The notes below the pieces were generated by a model that worked only from the letters and a program-made list of their open reading frames with translations, had not been told where the DNA came from and ran no database searches. This document shows positions 23,678 to 34,100 of a DNA stretch of 58,651 bases, piece after piece. Origin of the DNA: Acidobacteriota bacterium (lineage in GTDB: Bacteria > Acidobacteriota > Terriglobia > Terriglobales > Acidobacteriaceae); NCBI GenBank assembly GCA_018268755.1, contig JAFDVW010000021.1, forward strand, positions 1-58,651. Direction: 5' to 3'. A program made the translations under genes and the position numbers. Position 1 is the stretch's first letter. Every line of letters begins with the position of its first letter.

Positions 23678-25411
23678 TCATACCCGACCCGCGCCCACGG
23701 CTTGCACTCTCCGCCGCATGGGAGCCATGGCCAGCATTTTGGGCTGCCTGCCCTGGGGCAGGGTCAGGCGTTGGTCTCCCTCGTACTGAAAGCGGGAAAC
23801 CAGGAGTTGCAAGTCCTGCGCGAGATGGGACAATTCTTCCACCGCGCGCGCCGACTGCTGCACCCCAGCAACACTGTCCTGGGTAATTTTCGCGATTTCC
23901 TCCACGCTGGTGTTGATGTGCTCGGTGGCGCTGGCTTGCTGAGTGGCGGCGGTGGCAATGTGCGTGATCATCTCCCCCACCTGCTCGGAAACCTGAATGA
24001 TGTCGTGTAAAGCACTGCCGGCCTGCGAGGCCGATTGCACGCCCATCTCCACCTGCTTGGCGCCGGACTGCATGGCCGTCACCGCCATCCTGGTTTCCTT
24101 CTGAATGTGGCGGATCATCTCGGTAATTTCCTTGGTGGCCTGGCTGGTGCGCTCGGCCAGCTTGCGCACCTCATCCGCCACCACGGCAAAGCCCTGTCCC
24201 TGCTCGCCGGCGCGGGCCGCCTCAATCGCCGCGTTCAGCGCCAGAAGATTGGTTTGATCGGCGATCTCATCGATCACACCGATGATTTGCCCAATCTGGT
24301 CGCTCGACTTGCCCAACCCTTCCACCTTCTGCACCGCTTCCTGGGAAGAAGCGGCGATGGCGCGCATTTTGGCCAGCGCGTCGTCCACAATGCTCCCTCC
24401 GTGGTGGGCGGTCTGGGCGGCTTTTTGCGAGGCCTCAGCCGCCCGGCTGGAATTCTCCGAAACCTGTTGCACGGTGGACGACATTTCTTGCATCGCGGCC
24501 GCCACCTGGCGGGTCTGGTCACGTTGCGCCTCCGTACCGCGGGTCTGTTCCGAGGCCGTGGAGGCGACTTCCGCGCTGGCCGTGGCAATGCGCTGCGCAC
24601 TGCTGGAGACGGAGCCGATCATCTTCCGCAGGCTGGCTTGCATCTCATTGACATGGCGCGCCAGGGCCCCGACTTCGTCCCTCGTATTGACCTCGACTTC
24701 AGCATCACGCAGATCGCCGGCGGCAATGTTGCCGGTAAGGGCACAAACCTGCTGCAACGGCCGCACAATCAGTCGCGCGATCCAGAGCGCCAATCCCAGG
24801 CCCAGAACCACCGCGCATAACAGGATGGCAATCACACTCCAGCGCGCGCCTTCGTAGGTGCCGGCACTGGCTTTTTCCGCTTCCGCCAGGCTCTTCTGGT
24901 TGAAGTCCACCACGGCTTGCAGGCCGGCAATCACCCGGTCAAAGGCCGCTTTGTCTTCATCCAACAGTAGCCGGATTCCCTGTCTCTTTTTGTTATGCGC
25001 GAAGAGGCTCTGCAGCCGCGGGGTGTTGGCCAGATACTCCTCCAGAGAATGTTGAGCTTCCTGATATAGCGCCTTTTCTCGCGGGCCGCCGATCAGCGGC
25101 TCGTATTGACTCTGCGCTTCCTGGATGCGCCGCCTGGCTTCTTCCAGGTTTTGCAGCCCACGCCGGAAGTCTTTGAGGTTTGGAGACACGGCACAACGAA
25201 ACTCCGCCCGGCGATAAGCATTGATGCCGTCTCGCCAGTCCAGCAAGGCCCGCACGGAAGGAAGCCTGTTTCCCGCCATCTCGACCGTGGTGGCACGCAC
25301 GGACTGCAACTTCAGCAGAGAGAATGTGCCCAGCAATGTTGTCAGTCCCAGAACGACGAGGAAGGCGAGCACCAGCTTGGTGGCAAGTGTTCTGTCTAAG
25401 AACCATCTCAT
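23678..25411 (-). CDS. Methyl-accepting chemotaxis protein
   Basis: 577-residue transmembrane chemoreceptor. Order: N-terminal helix (LATKLVLAFLVVLGLTTLLGTFSLL), a four-helix-bundle periplasmic sensor (4HB_MCP type, about 35-185), second helix (WSVIAILLCAVVLGLGLALWIARLIV), HAMP, and a long signalling coiled coil with the hairpin tip EIADQTNLLALNAAIEAARA that contacts CheA/CheW. The ATG at 25409-25411 has GAGG eight bases upstream; the upstream ATG at 25438 is less well placed. No CheA, CheW or CheB/R genes are near, and there is no C-terminal CheR-binding pentapeptide (it ends VQAVGAGRV). Confidence 0.93.
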   Translation of the reverse strand: MRWFLDRTLATKLVLAFLVVLGLTTLLGTFSLLKLQSVRATTVEMAGNRLPSVRALLDWRDGINAYRRAEFRCAVSPNLKDFRRGLQNLEEARRRIQEAQSQYEPLIGGPREKALYQEAQHSLEEYLANTPRLQSLFAHNKKRQGIRLLLDEDKAAFDRVIAGLQAVVDFNQKSLAEAEKASAGTYEGARWSVIAILLCAVVLGLGLALWIARLIVRPLQQVCALTGNIAAGDLRDAEVEVNTRDEVGALARHVNEMQASLRKMIGSVSSSAQRIATASAEVASTASEQTRGTEAQRDQTRQVAAAMQEMSSTVQQVSENSSRAAEASQKAAQTAHHGGSIVDDALAKMRAIAASSQEAVQKVEGLGKSSDQIGQIIGVIDEIADQTNLLALNAAIEAARAGEQGQGFAVVADEVRKLAERTSQATKEITEMIRHIQKETRMAVTAMQSGAKQVEMGVQSASQAGSALHDIIQVSEQVGEMITHIATAATQQASATEHINTSVEEIAKITQDSVAGVQQSARAVEELSHLAQDLQLLVSRFQYEGDQRLTLPQGRQPKMLAMAPMRRRVQAVGAGRV

Positions 25412-25535
25412 GGCAAGACCTCGCGCGCGTGACGGCATGACCTTGAGGAAAGCAGGCCAAACCCATGCACGGGCACCTAGTGCGCTCCATCGGGCGGAGG
25501 GGGCAAAACTTTAGGGAAACGACCCGGCGGAGGGC

Positions 25536-26528
25536 TCAGGCCAGCCGTTGGGCAAACTTCACCACTTGATCTTCCGCCCAGTGGCCATCGGAGCCATCCC
25601 GCTCCGCAATAAAGGAGCAGTGGCCGCCATCAGCAGTTTGGATAAAAGTAATGTGAGGATTGGCCAGCAGCTTGCGCCGCGTTTCCGGCAGGATGCGAAT
25701 GAACGGGTCGTTGGCGGCGTGCAGCACCAGTGTGGGCACCGCAATGTGTTCCAGCACATTGGCGGCGGCGGCGCGCGCATAGTAATCGCCGGCCCCGGTA
25801 AAGCCGCAGTAGTGGGCGGTGATCTTGTCATCGAACTCGCGCAGGCTGCGAATTCCCTGCAGGCGGGAAGGATCAAAAATCTGGGGAAACAATTTCGCCT
25901 TGTTACGAAACCGCTGGCGCAGCTTCCACAGGAAATATTGTTCGTAGACACGGTTGCCGGGAATGTGCAGCGCATCCGCCGAAGCCGCCAGGTCCATGGC
26001 GGGACAAACGGCGATAACCCCGCGAAATTGCGATGGGCCTTCGCTTCCCCACTCACCCGCCAGCTTCAGCACCAGATTGCCGCCCATCGAGAACCCGGCC
26101 AGCGCGAAGCTGGGGATCGAGTCCTGTGCGATTAGGTTGCGGGCCACTGCCGCCAGGTCGCCGGAGAGGCTGGAGTTGTAGAGCGTGGGCGCCAAATGGT
26201 CAGTACCGCCGCAGTTGCGCTGGTTCACCCGCACCACGTTCATCCCCTGGGCAAAACCTTTCTGCGCGATGCCGTGCATGTACTGCGAGTCGCTGGAGCC
26301 TTCCAGGCCATGAATCACCACGATCGTCATGGCGGAGTGGCGCTCGGGCTGCCAATGGCAGTAACAAAGCAGGGGCACGCCCGGCTCCACTTCGATCAGG
26401 CGCGGTTCGGCGGCGGTCAGGCTCAGGCGGCGCTGCAGGAAGAAGCTGGCCAGGGTCTGGACGTGGCCTCCACGCAGACCGCGGCGGGGACGGAACTCCG
26501 GATAAAAACCCGATTGGGCATTTTCCAC
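25536..26528 (-). CDS. YheT-like alpha/beta hydrolase
   Basis: 330 residues. Predicted serine esterase of the YheT/ABHD1-3 family: PEFRPRRGLRGGHVQTLASFF (family-specific N-terminal stretch), IVVIHGLEGSSDSQYMHGIAQ (oxyanion region), nucleophile elbow ALAGFSMGGNLVLKLAGEWG, acid in VLHAANDPFI, and C-terminal His in ADGGHCSF. Natural substrate unknown. Both TTG (26531) and GTG (26528) could start; GTG is chosen because a TAAAAT box lies exactly six bases upstream and no Shine-Dalgarno exists, suggesting a leaderless transcript. Confidence 0.85.
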   Translation of the reverse strand: MENAQSGFYPEFRPRRGLRGGHVQTLASFFLQRRLSLTAAEPRLIEVEPGVPLLCYCHWQPERHSAMTIVVIHGLEGSSDSQYMHGIAQKGFAQGMNVVRVNQRNCGGTDHLAPTLYNSSLSGDLAAVARNLIAQDSIPSFALAGFSMGGNLVLKLAGEWGSEGPSQFRGVIAVCPAMDLAASADALHIPGNRVYEQYFLWKLRQRFRNKAKLFPQIFDPSRLQGIRSLREFDDKITAHYCGFTGAGDYYARAAAANVLEHIAVPTLVLHAANDPFIRILPETRRKLLANPHITFIQTADGGHCSFIAERDGSDGHWAEDQVVKFAQRLA

Positions 26529-26570
26529 CAAATGATTTTAAAATGGGGTCTGCCGGGTGAGGTCAATACC

Positions 26571-26801
26571 ATGCCAATTTTTGAATACATCTGCCAGGAA
26601 TGTGACCACGAATTTGAAGCTCTGGTGTACGGAAGCCAAAAGGCGGCGTGCCCCAAATGTCAAAGCAAGAAGCTGTCGCCCCAGCTGTCCGTCTTTGGCA
26701 TCTCCGCGAAAGGGGCTTCTTCCTCCAGCCCACGGCCAGCGGCCGGTCCCTGCGGCAGCTGTGGCGATCCCCGCGGACCCGGTTCCTGTTCCTTCAACTA
26801 G
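26571..26801 (+). CDS. FmdB-type zinc-ribbon protein
   Basis: 76 residues with the FmdB start MPIFEYICQECDHEFEALV and a four-Cys ribbon (C8, C11 and CPKC further on). The tail is Ser/Pro/Gly-rich with three more cysteines (CGSCGDPRGPGSC). Such small proteins are often called regulators, but function is not established. GAGGT lies eight bases before the ATG. Confidence 0.88.
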   Translation: MPIFEYICQECDHEFEALVYGSQKAACPKCQSKKLSPQLSVFGISAKGASSSSPRPAAGPCGSCGDPRGPGSCSFN

Positions 26802-26943
26802 CGGAACGAAGCCTCGTAACTCGCTCATTTTTAATCATTTAATACGGTGACTTTGGACACCTGCGGGTGGTTCCCGGCGTAAGTTTCCGGCTTTCCAGTA
26901 TCTGGATACTATGCCCCCAGTTGATTGGGGGAGGGCCAGAAAC

Positions 26944-27276
26944 ATGGATCGACGGCGTCATCCGCGGGTCAGTATGCAACTTCCCGTCAAAGTCTGGGGA
27001 GTGGATGCCAAATCACTTCCTTTCAGCGAATTAGCCACCGCCATCAACATCAGCGAAGGGGGCCTGGTGCTGCAGCGCCTACGCCGCCAGGTGCGTCTGG
27101 GCACGGTGCTCGAGATCCAGTATGGCCACGAACAGGCCCAGTTCAAGGTGGTGCGCCTGGACCGGGTAGGAAATCCCGAGCAGGGCTCCATCGGTCTGGA
27201 GAAGCTGGCTGCCCAACCCACGTTGATGGATTTAAGCCTGTTGCAAGGCCGGGCCGCAGCCGCGGCGCACGCCTGA
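26944..27276 (+). CDS. PilZ-domain protein
   Basis: 110-residue stand-alone PilZ domain, a c-di-GMP receptor fold. The binding arm RRRHPR is at the N-terminus (residues 3-8) and the second motif appears as NISEGG (expected D/NxSxxG), so ligand binding looks possible. GGAGGG lies about nine bases before the ATG at 26944, which makes the longer upstream frame unnecessary. The next gene is a Ser/Thr kinase on the same strand with its own promoter. Confidence 0.85.
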   Translation: MDRRRHPRVSMQLPVKVWGVDAKSLPFSELATAINISEGGLVLQRLRRQVRLGTVLEIQYGHEQAQFKVVRLDRVGNPEQGSIGLEKLAAQPTLMDLSLLQGRAAAAAHA

Positions 27277-27340
27277 TTCCAGCGCTTCCTACCCCATTTC
27301 CCTTCGCGGTTCGGGTAAGTCATTCCGCCGCCATCAAATC

Positions 27341-27369
27341 TTGGCTCGCCGATTCCCAGGGTATATACT
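27341..27369 (+). promoter_or_regulatory. Sigma-70-type promoter of the Ser/Thr kinase gene
   Basis: TTGGCT (27341-27346) and TATACT (27364-27369) are 17 bases apart. They match the consensus at 4 of 6 and 5 of 6 positions. This predicts a leader of about 95 bases before the ATG at 27472. Confidence 0.55.
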
Positions 27370-27471
27370 TCCAGAATCTTGGTGGCCCGACTTTCCTCCC
27401 CAGCGGTCCTTGGGCGCAACACCGCTGAAATTGCTACGGGTCCCCTCCCGAGAATTTGACCTGAGGAAAAT

Positions 27472-30330
27472 ATGGCGCGGGACGGCAATACATTGCCCGG
27501 ATCCGAGGGAGAGACCAACCCCGGAATCGGTCATCCGTCAAATCTCGAGACCCAAGTGGGTGCCGCCGCGCAAACTCCGCCGCCCTCTTCCCATCCTTCC
27601 GACGCTCCCACATTTGCAGATGCCAGCCCGCTGCCCGGTACGCCCGCCCCACCGCCGCTTTCCGACAGCCACCTGCTGGGGCAGCAGCTCTTGCCTCTGG
27701 GCTCCGTGCTGGGCGGCCGTTACCTGATTTTGCGAATTCTCGGCGAAGGCGGCATGGGCGCGGTCTACCAGGCGCGCGACCAGGAACTCGACCGCCTCAT
27801 CGCGCTCAAGGTCATTCGCCCCGAACTGGCCGGCAATCCCGCCATCCTGCAGCGCTTCAAACAGGAGCTGATCCTGGCGCGCAATGTCACGCACAAAAAT
27901 GTCGTGCGCATTTATGACATGGGCGAGGCCGGCGGGATCAAATACATCACCATGGAATTCGTGGAGGGCGAAGACCTGCGCACCCTCCTGCGTCGCCACG
28001 GCAAGGTCTCCGCCAAGGAGGCCGTCGAGATTGTAAAGCAGATATGCCGCGCCCTGGATGCGGCGCACAGCGAAGGCGTCATCCATCGTGACCTGAAACC
28101 CCAGAACGTGATGCGCGACACGCAGGGCCGCGTCGTGGTCATGGACTTCGGACTGGCCCGCTCGCTGGAATCACCCGGCATGACTCAGACCGGCGCGCTG
28201 GTGGGCACGCTGGAATACATGTCTCCGGAACAGGCGCTGGGGGGCGATCTTGACCAGCGTTCGGATCTTTTTGCGGTGGGGCTGATTTTCTTCGAACTGC
28301 TTACCGGCAAAGTCCCTTACAAAGCCGACACCGCCATAGCCAGCCTGATGAAACGCACCCAGGAACGGGCCCTGTCGGCCTGGGAGACGGACAACACCGT
28401 CCCCAAAGCAGTCAGCGCCATAGTCGCCAAGTGCCTGGAGCGGGACCCCAATGCGCGCTGTGCCAGCGCCGCAGAGCTTTTGCAGCAGTTGGAGGCCTGG
28501 CAGGCCAATCCCAAAGCCAGCCTTTCCACGGTTACCTCCTACTCCCAGGCTGCGCCACGCAGCGTACAGATTTCCCTGAATCTGCCGGGCTCGAAAACCT
28601 GGGTCCCGCTTGCCGCGGCAGCGGTTTTGCTGGTGGCGTTCTTTGCCATTCCCCGCACCCGCCACTTGCTGTTCCCCGCCAGCCCGGTATCGCAGAGCAG
28701 CGGCGGCATCTCGGGCATTCCGGACTTGAGTAAGGGCAAGTATGTCGCCATCCTGCCGTTACGGGTGGCGGGAGATGAAAAGTCTCTGCGCTATGTGGCG
28801 GACGGATTGGTCGATGCTCTCTCCGCCAAGATGTTCCAGTTGAAGGAAGTGCATCTGGCAGCGCCCTCCGCGGTGGAGAAAGAAGCCGGCAAAGATCAGC
28901 CGGCGGAAAAGATCGCGCGCGCCCTGGGCGTAAATCTGATTTTGCAGGGTACCGTACAGGGCGGGGCCGACAAATTGCGCATCACCCTGAGCCTGGAGGA
29001 CCTGGCGCACGGACGGCAGGTCTGGAGCCAGGAATTTTCCGGCGTGACCCAGGACCTGCTTACCCTGGAGGACCAGGTCTATAGCAATGTGGTGCAGGCT
29101 CTGGAACTGAGGCCGAGCAACGAAGAATTGGCCCGCGGCGGCGTGCACCCCACCGAGAATATGGCCGCCTACGATCTCTATCTCAAGGGACGCGATGCCT
29201 TGCGCGGGAACCAGGGCGTGCGCGACATGAAGGCCGCTATCGGATATCTGGAGAGCGCCCTGCGCCAGGACCCGAACTTCGCTCTCGCCTACGCCGGTCT
29301 GTCCGACGCCAACATGCGCATGTACCGGGAGAGCAAAGATCCGTTGTACGCGGAAAAGGCGCTGGCGGCAGCGCAAAATGCGGCCCGCATCAATCCCAAT
29401 TTGCCCGAGGTCTACCTCTCGCTGGGCAGCGTCTACAATGCGACCGGCAAGAACGCGCAAGCCGTAGAAGAGCTCAAGCGCGCTCTGGCCCTGGCGCCCA
29501 ACTCGGATGACGCTTATCGCCGCCTAGGTGACGCCTACCTGGCCGGGGGTAAGACCCACGAGGCGCTCTCCGCCTATCAGGCTGCGGTCGATGCCAACCC
29601 CTACTACTGGTACAACCATAATAAGTTGGGCACGGCTTACTTTCAGACCGGCGATGCCGGCAAGGCGCTGGAAGCCTACCGCCAGGTCACGCAGCTGGCC
29701 CCGGAAAACGCCATTGGGTTCCAGAACATGGGCGCCGTCTACTTCCGGCAAGGCAATTGGAGCGGGGCCATTCCCGCCTTTCAGAAAGCGCTCGAGCTGG
29801 AGCCGGCCGCGACCATTTATTCCAATTTAGGCACCGCCTATTTCTATCTGCAACGTTATAGCGAGGCGGTTCCCATGTTCGAGAAGGCGGTGGAGCTCAG
29901 CCCCAAAGACGAGCAGTTAACGGGGAACTTGGCGGATGCTTACCGCTGGTCCGGCCGCACGGATGACGCCAACCGCACTTACGACAAGGCCATCCAGCTC
30001 AGTTTCCAGGAATTGCAGGTCAATCCGCGCTCCGCCAGCGCCACCGGTGATGTCGGCCTCTACTATGCCAAGAAGGGCGATTTCACCCATGGCACGCAAT
30101 ATCTGCGCCAGGCGCGCTCGCTCGATCCCTCCGATTTGCAGTTGATTTGCTACCAGGCGCAGGTCTTCACCCTGGCCGGCAAGCAGGCCGAGGCATTGGC
30201 TACCTTGAAAGAAGCTTTCCAGAAGGGATATACGGCGGAAGAAGCCATGAATGAGCCGGAATTGGGGAAGCTCAAAGGCCTCCCCGAATTCAGCAAGCTG
30301 GTGAAGGAATACTCAGGACAGGGTCGCTAA
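27472..30330 (+). CDS. Membrane Ser/Thr protein kinase with FlgO-like and TPR extracytoplasmic part
   Basis: 952 residues. A Pro/Ser-rich N-tail leads to a complete Hanks-type kinase domain (about 84-345): glycine loop GEGGMG (91-96), Lys113, HRDLKPQN (205-212), DFG (225-227), and SPEQ. One membrane helix (WVPLAAAAVLLVAFFAI, 377-393) is followed outside by a FlgO-like domain (YVAILPLRVAGDEKSLRYVA to GRQVWSQEFSG) and then many TPR units. This layout is characteristic of Acidobacteria: the extracytoplasmic part presumably senses a ligand or binds proteins and the kinase signals inside. Substrates are unknown. GAGG is seven bases before the ATG. The gene overlaps the convergent PEP-CTERM gene by 18 bases. 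Confidence 0.95.
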   Translation: MARDGNTLPGSEGETNPGIGHPSNLETQVGAAAQTPPPSSHPSDAPTFADASPLPGTPAPPPLSDSHLLGQQLLPLGSVLGGRYLILRILGEGGMGAVYQARDQELDRLIALKVIRPELAGNPAILQRFKQELILARNVTHKNVVRIYDMGEAGGIKYITMEFVEGEDLRTLLRRHGKVSAKEAVEIVKQICRALDAAHSEGVIHRDLKPQNVMRDTQGRVVVMDFGLARSLESPGMTQTGALVGTLEYMSPEQALGGDLDQRSDLFAVGLIFFELLTGKVPYKADTAIASLMKRTQERALSAWETDNTVPKAVSAIVAKCLERDPNARCASAAELLQQLEAWQANPKASLSTVTSYSQAAPRSVQISLNLPGSKTWVPLAAAAVLLVAFFAIPRTRHLLFPASPVSQSSGGISGIPDLSKGKYVAILPLRVAGDEKSLRYVADGLVDALSAKMFQLKEVHLAAPSAVEKEAGKDQPAEKIARALGVNLILQGTVQGGADKLRITLSLEDLAHGRQVWSQEFSGVTQDLLTLEDQVYSNVVQALELRPSNEELARGGVHPTENMAAYDLYLKGRDALRGNQGVRDMKAAIGYLESALRQDPNFALAYAGLSDANMRMYRESKDPLYAEKALAAAQNAARINPNLPEVYLSLGSVYNATGKNAQAVEELKRALALAPNSDDAYRRLGDAYLAGGKTHEALSAYQAAVDANPYYWYNHNKLGTAYFQTGDAGKALEAYRQVTQLAPENAIGFQNMGAVYFRQGNWSGAIPAFQKALELEPAATIYSNLGTAYFYLQRYSEAVPMFEKAVELSPKDEQLTGNLADAYRWSGRTDDANRTYDKAIQLSFQELQVNPRSASATGDVGLYYAKKGDFTHGTQYLRQARSLDPSDLQLICYQAQVFTLAGKQAEALATLKEAFQKGYTAEEAMNEPELGKLKGLPEFSKLVKEYSGQGR

Positions 30331-30876
30331 GCGCAACGTCCGTTGCCGCCACTTCAAGCCACCGGCCATCGCCGCCAGACTCAGCAGCAACATGGCAAGA
30401 GCGCCCGGCTCGGCCACGTTGGCCGCCGCCGAAAAAGCCAGACCGCTCGGCCAGGGATTGCAGTGACCGTTGGTGCAGCCAAAAATAATCTCGAAATTCG
30501 CGCCTTTCTTAATCCCGTCGAAGCAATCCCCTATCCCGGAAAGAAAGATGGTGGTGATGCCGTTGACGGTAGTCACGCTGCAATTGGCGAAGGCATCGGT
30601 AATGCACGTGATCAGATTGGCCGGAACCCCGGTCTCAATCAGGCGCAGGTTATACCAATTTTGCCCCGAGGTGTTGGTGAAGAACACGGCGCCGGTTCCG
30701 CTCTGCGGAACGGTCACGTTAAAGGTGGTGCCTACCTGATTGCAGCCATAGTAGGGACAAGCCGGGTCACGGACGATGATGCGAGGATCGTCGGCCACCG
30801 AATCGGCATGTGCCGCCACGGCAAAAACGAACAGAGCGCAAACGCCGAGGAAGGCCCAAGCTAATCTTTTGCTCAC
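30313..30876 (-). CDS. PEP-CTERM-like exported protein
   Basis: 187 residues. Signal peptide LAWAFLGVCALFVFAVAAHA, then a small beta-rich domain with six cysteines (ACPYYGCNQ, ITCITDAFANCS, GDCFDG, FGCTNGHCN), and a C-terminal sorting-type tail: VAEPGALAMLLLSLAAMAGG followed by LKWRQR. This matches the PEP-CTERM layout (motif, membrane helix, basic end) though the motif reads AEPGA. These tails are processed by an exosortase; none is in the window. The GTG at 30874-30876 is chosen because TTGAGG lies seven bases upstream and it removes a non-hydrophobic extension. Confidence 0.75.
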   Translation of the reverse strand: MSKRLAWAFLGVCALFVFAVAAHADSVADDPRIIVRDPACPYYGCNQVGTTFNVTVPQSGTGAVFFTNTSGQNWYNLRLIETGVPANLITCITDAFANCSVTTVNGITTIFLSGIGDCFDGIKKGANFEIIFGCTNGHCNPWPSGLAFSAAANVAEPGALAMLLLSLAAMAGGLKWRQRTLRLATLS

Positions 30877-30947
30877 AGAAACCTCAATGGCAATGAATTT
30901 GGGAGGATGGCCACTCCTTGCCAGTGGGAGTGGGCCGGATGCTCGAA

Positions 30948-30975
30948 AGTATGGACTTGTTCCCATAAATGTCAA
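30948..30975 (-). promoter_or_regulatory. Sigma-70-type promoter of the PEP-CTERM-like gene
   Basis: On the minus strand a perfect TTGACA (30975-30970) is followed after 16 bases by CATACT (30953-30948). Predicted transcription starts about 65 bases before the GTG. Confidence 0.5.
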
Positions 30976-31102
30976 GAACTATTTGACTCTTTGGGACTGT
31001 GAAAAAGAAAGGCCAACATCCTGATCTGTCAGGAGATACTCGCAAATTTAAAAAAGGAAATTGTTTTGCGCAATGGTTGCAGCCGGCTGCAACTGTGTAC
31101 GC

Positions 31103-31136
31103 AAAAAAATGGCGTCCGAACGCTCTTCGGACGCCA
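31103..31136 (-). terminator. Rho-independent terminator of the TonB receptor gene
   Basis: TGGCGTCCGAA (31110-31120) pairs perfectly with TTCGGACGCCA (31126-31136) around a 5-base loop. On the minus strand it is followed by a run of seven T. It begins 20 bases after the receptor stop codon. Confidence 0.88.
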
Positions 31137-31155
31137 CAATCGCGCTGCAGTCAGA

Positions 31156-34100
31156 CTAGAAGCTCAGTTTCATGGCTACCTGGATCTGGCGGGCCGAGGT
31201 GGTGCCGTCCTGCCGGGTCACAGTCGAGGTGATTGCCCCGAAGATGGGCGACCCCAGCAAATTGCCCAGCGACGCCGCGTCCGCTCCCGGGTTGGTGAAC
31301 TGGGGATGGTTGAAGATATTGAAGGCTTCAAAGCGCGTCTCCAGTCCTACTCGCTCCCCAAACTTCATTTTCTTCGAGATGGACAAGTCGAAGTTCACGT
31401 AGTTCGGGCCATAGAAGGCGTTTTTGCCGATGTTGGAAGCGAAACCCCACGGCGGCAGGGCAAAGGCGCAGGTGTTGGTGAAGAATGCCTTGCCTCCGCT
31501 GGCCGCGCACCCGGAGCCGGGAGCGGCAAACGGATCTCCCACCAGCTGGGCCCAGGCTGAGACCCCCGTTCGCTGGCTGTCGCGCGTGCCGCGTACTTCA
31601 AACGGATGGCCGGTTTCGGCCGTCGTGATCCCCGAGAATTGGATCCCTTCGAAGACCCGCCCCAGCGCCCCGCTGCTCAGGAAGCGCCTCCCTTTCCCCA
31701 GGGGCAATTCATAGATGTAGTTGATGACCCCAATGTGGCGAATATCATTGTCCGAGTTGCCCCGGTCCTGCCGCAGGTTCAGAGAGTTGCGCGGATAGGT
31801 GCGGTTGCCGGCATTGGGATTCAGTGGGTCGACTGAATCATCAATCCCATGCGCCCAGGTATACGAACCCTGGATCTGGAAGCCATGACTGTAGCGGCGG
31901 GTCACTTTCAACTGCATGGCGTTGTAGATGGAGTTGCCCACTGAGCGCTGGTAGAAGGGCTGTACCAGAGCATTGTGCTCCACGGCATTGAAAGGCAGAA
32001 TGCCGAACTGATCGGCACCCTCATACAGCGCAATTCCGGTGACATCTTCTGGAGTGCAGCCAAATTCGTTGCCCGGATCGCTGCAATAGGTCACGAGCTG
32101 GTCCACCAGTTCCGGGACCGGCGGATTGCCATCTACCTGACGGAAGATGTGGGTGCCTTTGGACCCTACGTAGTTCAGGTCGATGACCATATTTCCGGGA
32201 AGCTCATGCTGAATGCCGAAGTTCCAGTTGTTGCTGGAACTGTTGCGGAAATGGGGATCAAAAATGATGGGCGCCAGCAATGCGCCATCGGGAATGATGG
32301 GCGAAGGAGTGGTGTCCGGCACGTTCACCGGGTAATCCCCCACGACGTCGGGAATTCCGCTCAGGCTGCCGCCCACCGGCAGATAGTTGTTGACGGTCTG
32401 CAAGGGGAATGTGTTGTAGTCCTGCTCGAAGGGCGGATTGCCGCGCGCGTTGCCGAACAGGTTGCCGAAGACGCGATCGTGGAAAATGCCGAAGGCGCCG
32501 CGGATCGCGGTCTTCCCGTCTCCGCGCGGGTCCCAGGAGAAACCGACCCGGGGCTCGATGTTGGAGAAGTCATTGCGGTAAATCTGCTTGCCGGTGCCCG
32601 GCCCCACGATACTCATGACCACCGGATACGCCGCCGGATCGGTAAGCAGGTTAGAGAAGTTGCCCTGCTCTTCGTAAGGGACCCCATTAAACTGATAGCG
32701 CAGGCCAAGATTCAAAGTCAGGGTACGGCGTACCTTCCAGCTGTCCTGTACAAAACCGGCATATTCGTGCTGGCGAAAGAACTTGTTGTCGGTGGCCTGG
32801 CGAACGCCGTTCTTATCGAAGAACTCGCCGGTCAAATCGTTGAGAACAAATCCGTAGAGCGCAGAAGCGGCGTCGCCCAACTGCAGCAGTTCGCCGTCAT
32901 CCACGCCGGAGATATCCACGGGGTTGAAAACCGGCGCATTCGTGGCGACCAGGGTATTCACCTGGCGCCGTGAGAAGAAGTTGCTGGAGCCACTCTCGCC
33001 GACGTTGCGGAATTCAAATCCAAATTTCAGGTTGTGCGCGCCATGCACCCAGCTTAGGGTATCCGAGTAGCTGGTCGTGCCTGTACGCCGGTCTTGTCCG
33101 TTGGCGGCCAGTGCTATACAACCGAAACTGGTAAAGGTCCCGAAGGTATAGTCCGCGCCGTTTCCGAAACGGTCCAGCGGACTCACGCTATCCAACACAT
33201 CCGTGCCCTGGCAGGTGAAAGGAACGTTGATACGGTTCCAGCCAAAGACGAACGTGTTCAGCAAATTGGGCGTCAGCGTGGACGATAGGTTGGCCGCCAG
33301 CGCCTGGCTGATGGATTTCACTCCCACGCCACCCACCCCTCCGGGCAATACGTCGGCGTGTCCGGAGTTGGGGTTCTTGCCGTAGTCGTAGCCGTAACGC
33401 AGCGTAAGGGTATGACGGTCATTGAAGTGATGGTCTACCTTCAGCACCGTCTGGTAACTATCCTGCGCATCCGAGCTGGGAAAGAAAACCTGCCCGCTGT
33501 AGCCGTCCGGATTGAGCTGTGTCGGCTCAGGATAGAGCGCGAAGATCTGCGCCATCGTCGGATCCAACGGCAGGCCAAAAGCATTCTGCGCAGACGATGG
33601 CGTCAGGTCGACGTTCACGTCGATCGGCTGCTGGTTGGTGTCAAACGTGTGCCAGGTGAAGATCCCCGCTTTAAATGCATCGGTAGGCACAGTCGCGGTG
33701 TTGGTCAGGGTAGTACGGAAGCGTTGAAATTCATTGTTGAAGAAGAAGAATGTCTTGTTCTTGCGGATGGGCCCGCCGATGGAATAGCCGAACTGATTGC
33801 GGACATAAGGGTTCATGGGGCCATCGCTGTTGAACCAGTCGCGCGCCCCGCCAAATCCGTTATAGCGGCCGAACCAGTAGGCATCGGCGTGCAGGGCATT
33901 GGTCCCGCTCTTGGTGACCACGTCGACAATGGCGCCGGTGTTGCGGCCGAATTCCGCACTGAAGGCATTGGTGATGACGCGGAATTCTTCGGTGGACTCC
34001 GGGTTCGAACTCAGTACGATACTGCCGGTGCCGCCGGGGACCGAGGTGTCGTTATTGTCCACTCCGTCGAGCAGAAAATTGTTGTTGCGCTCGCGCGAGC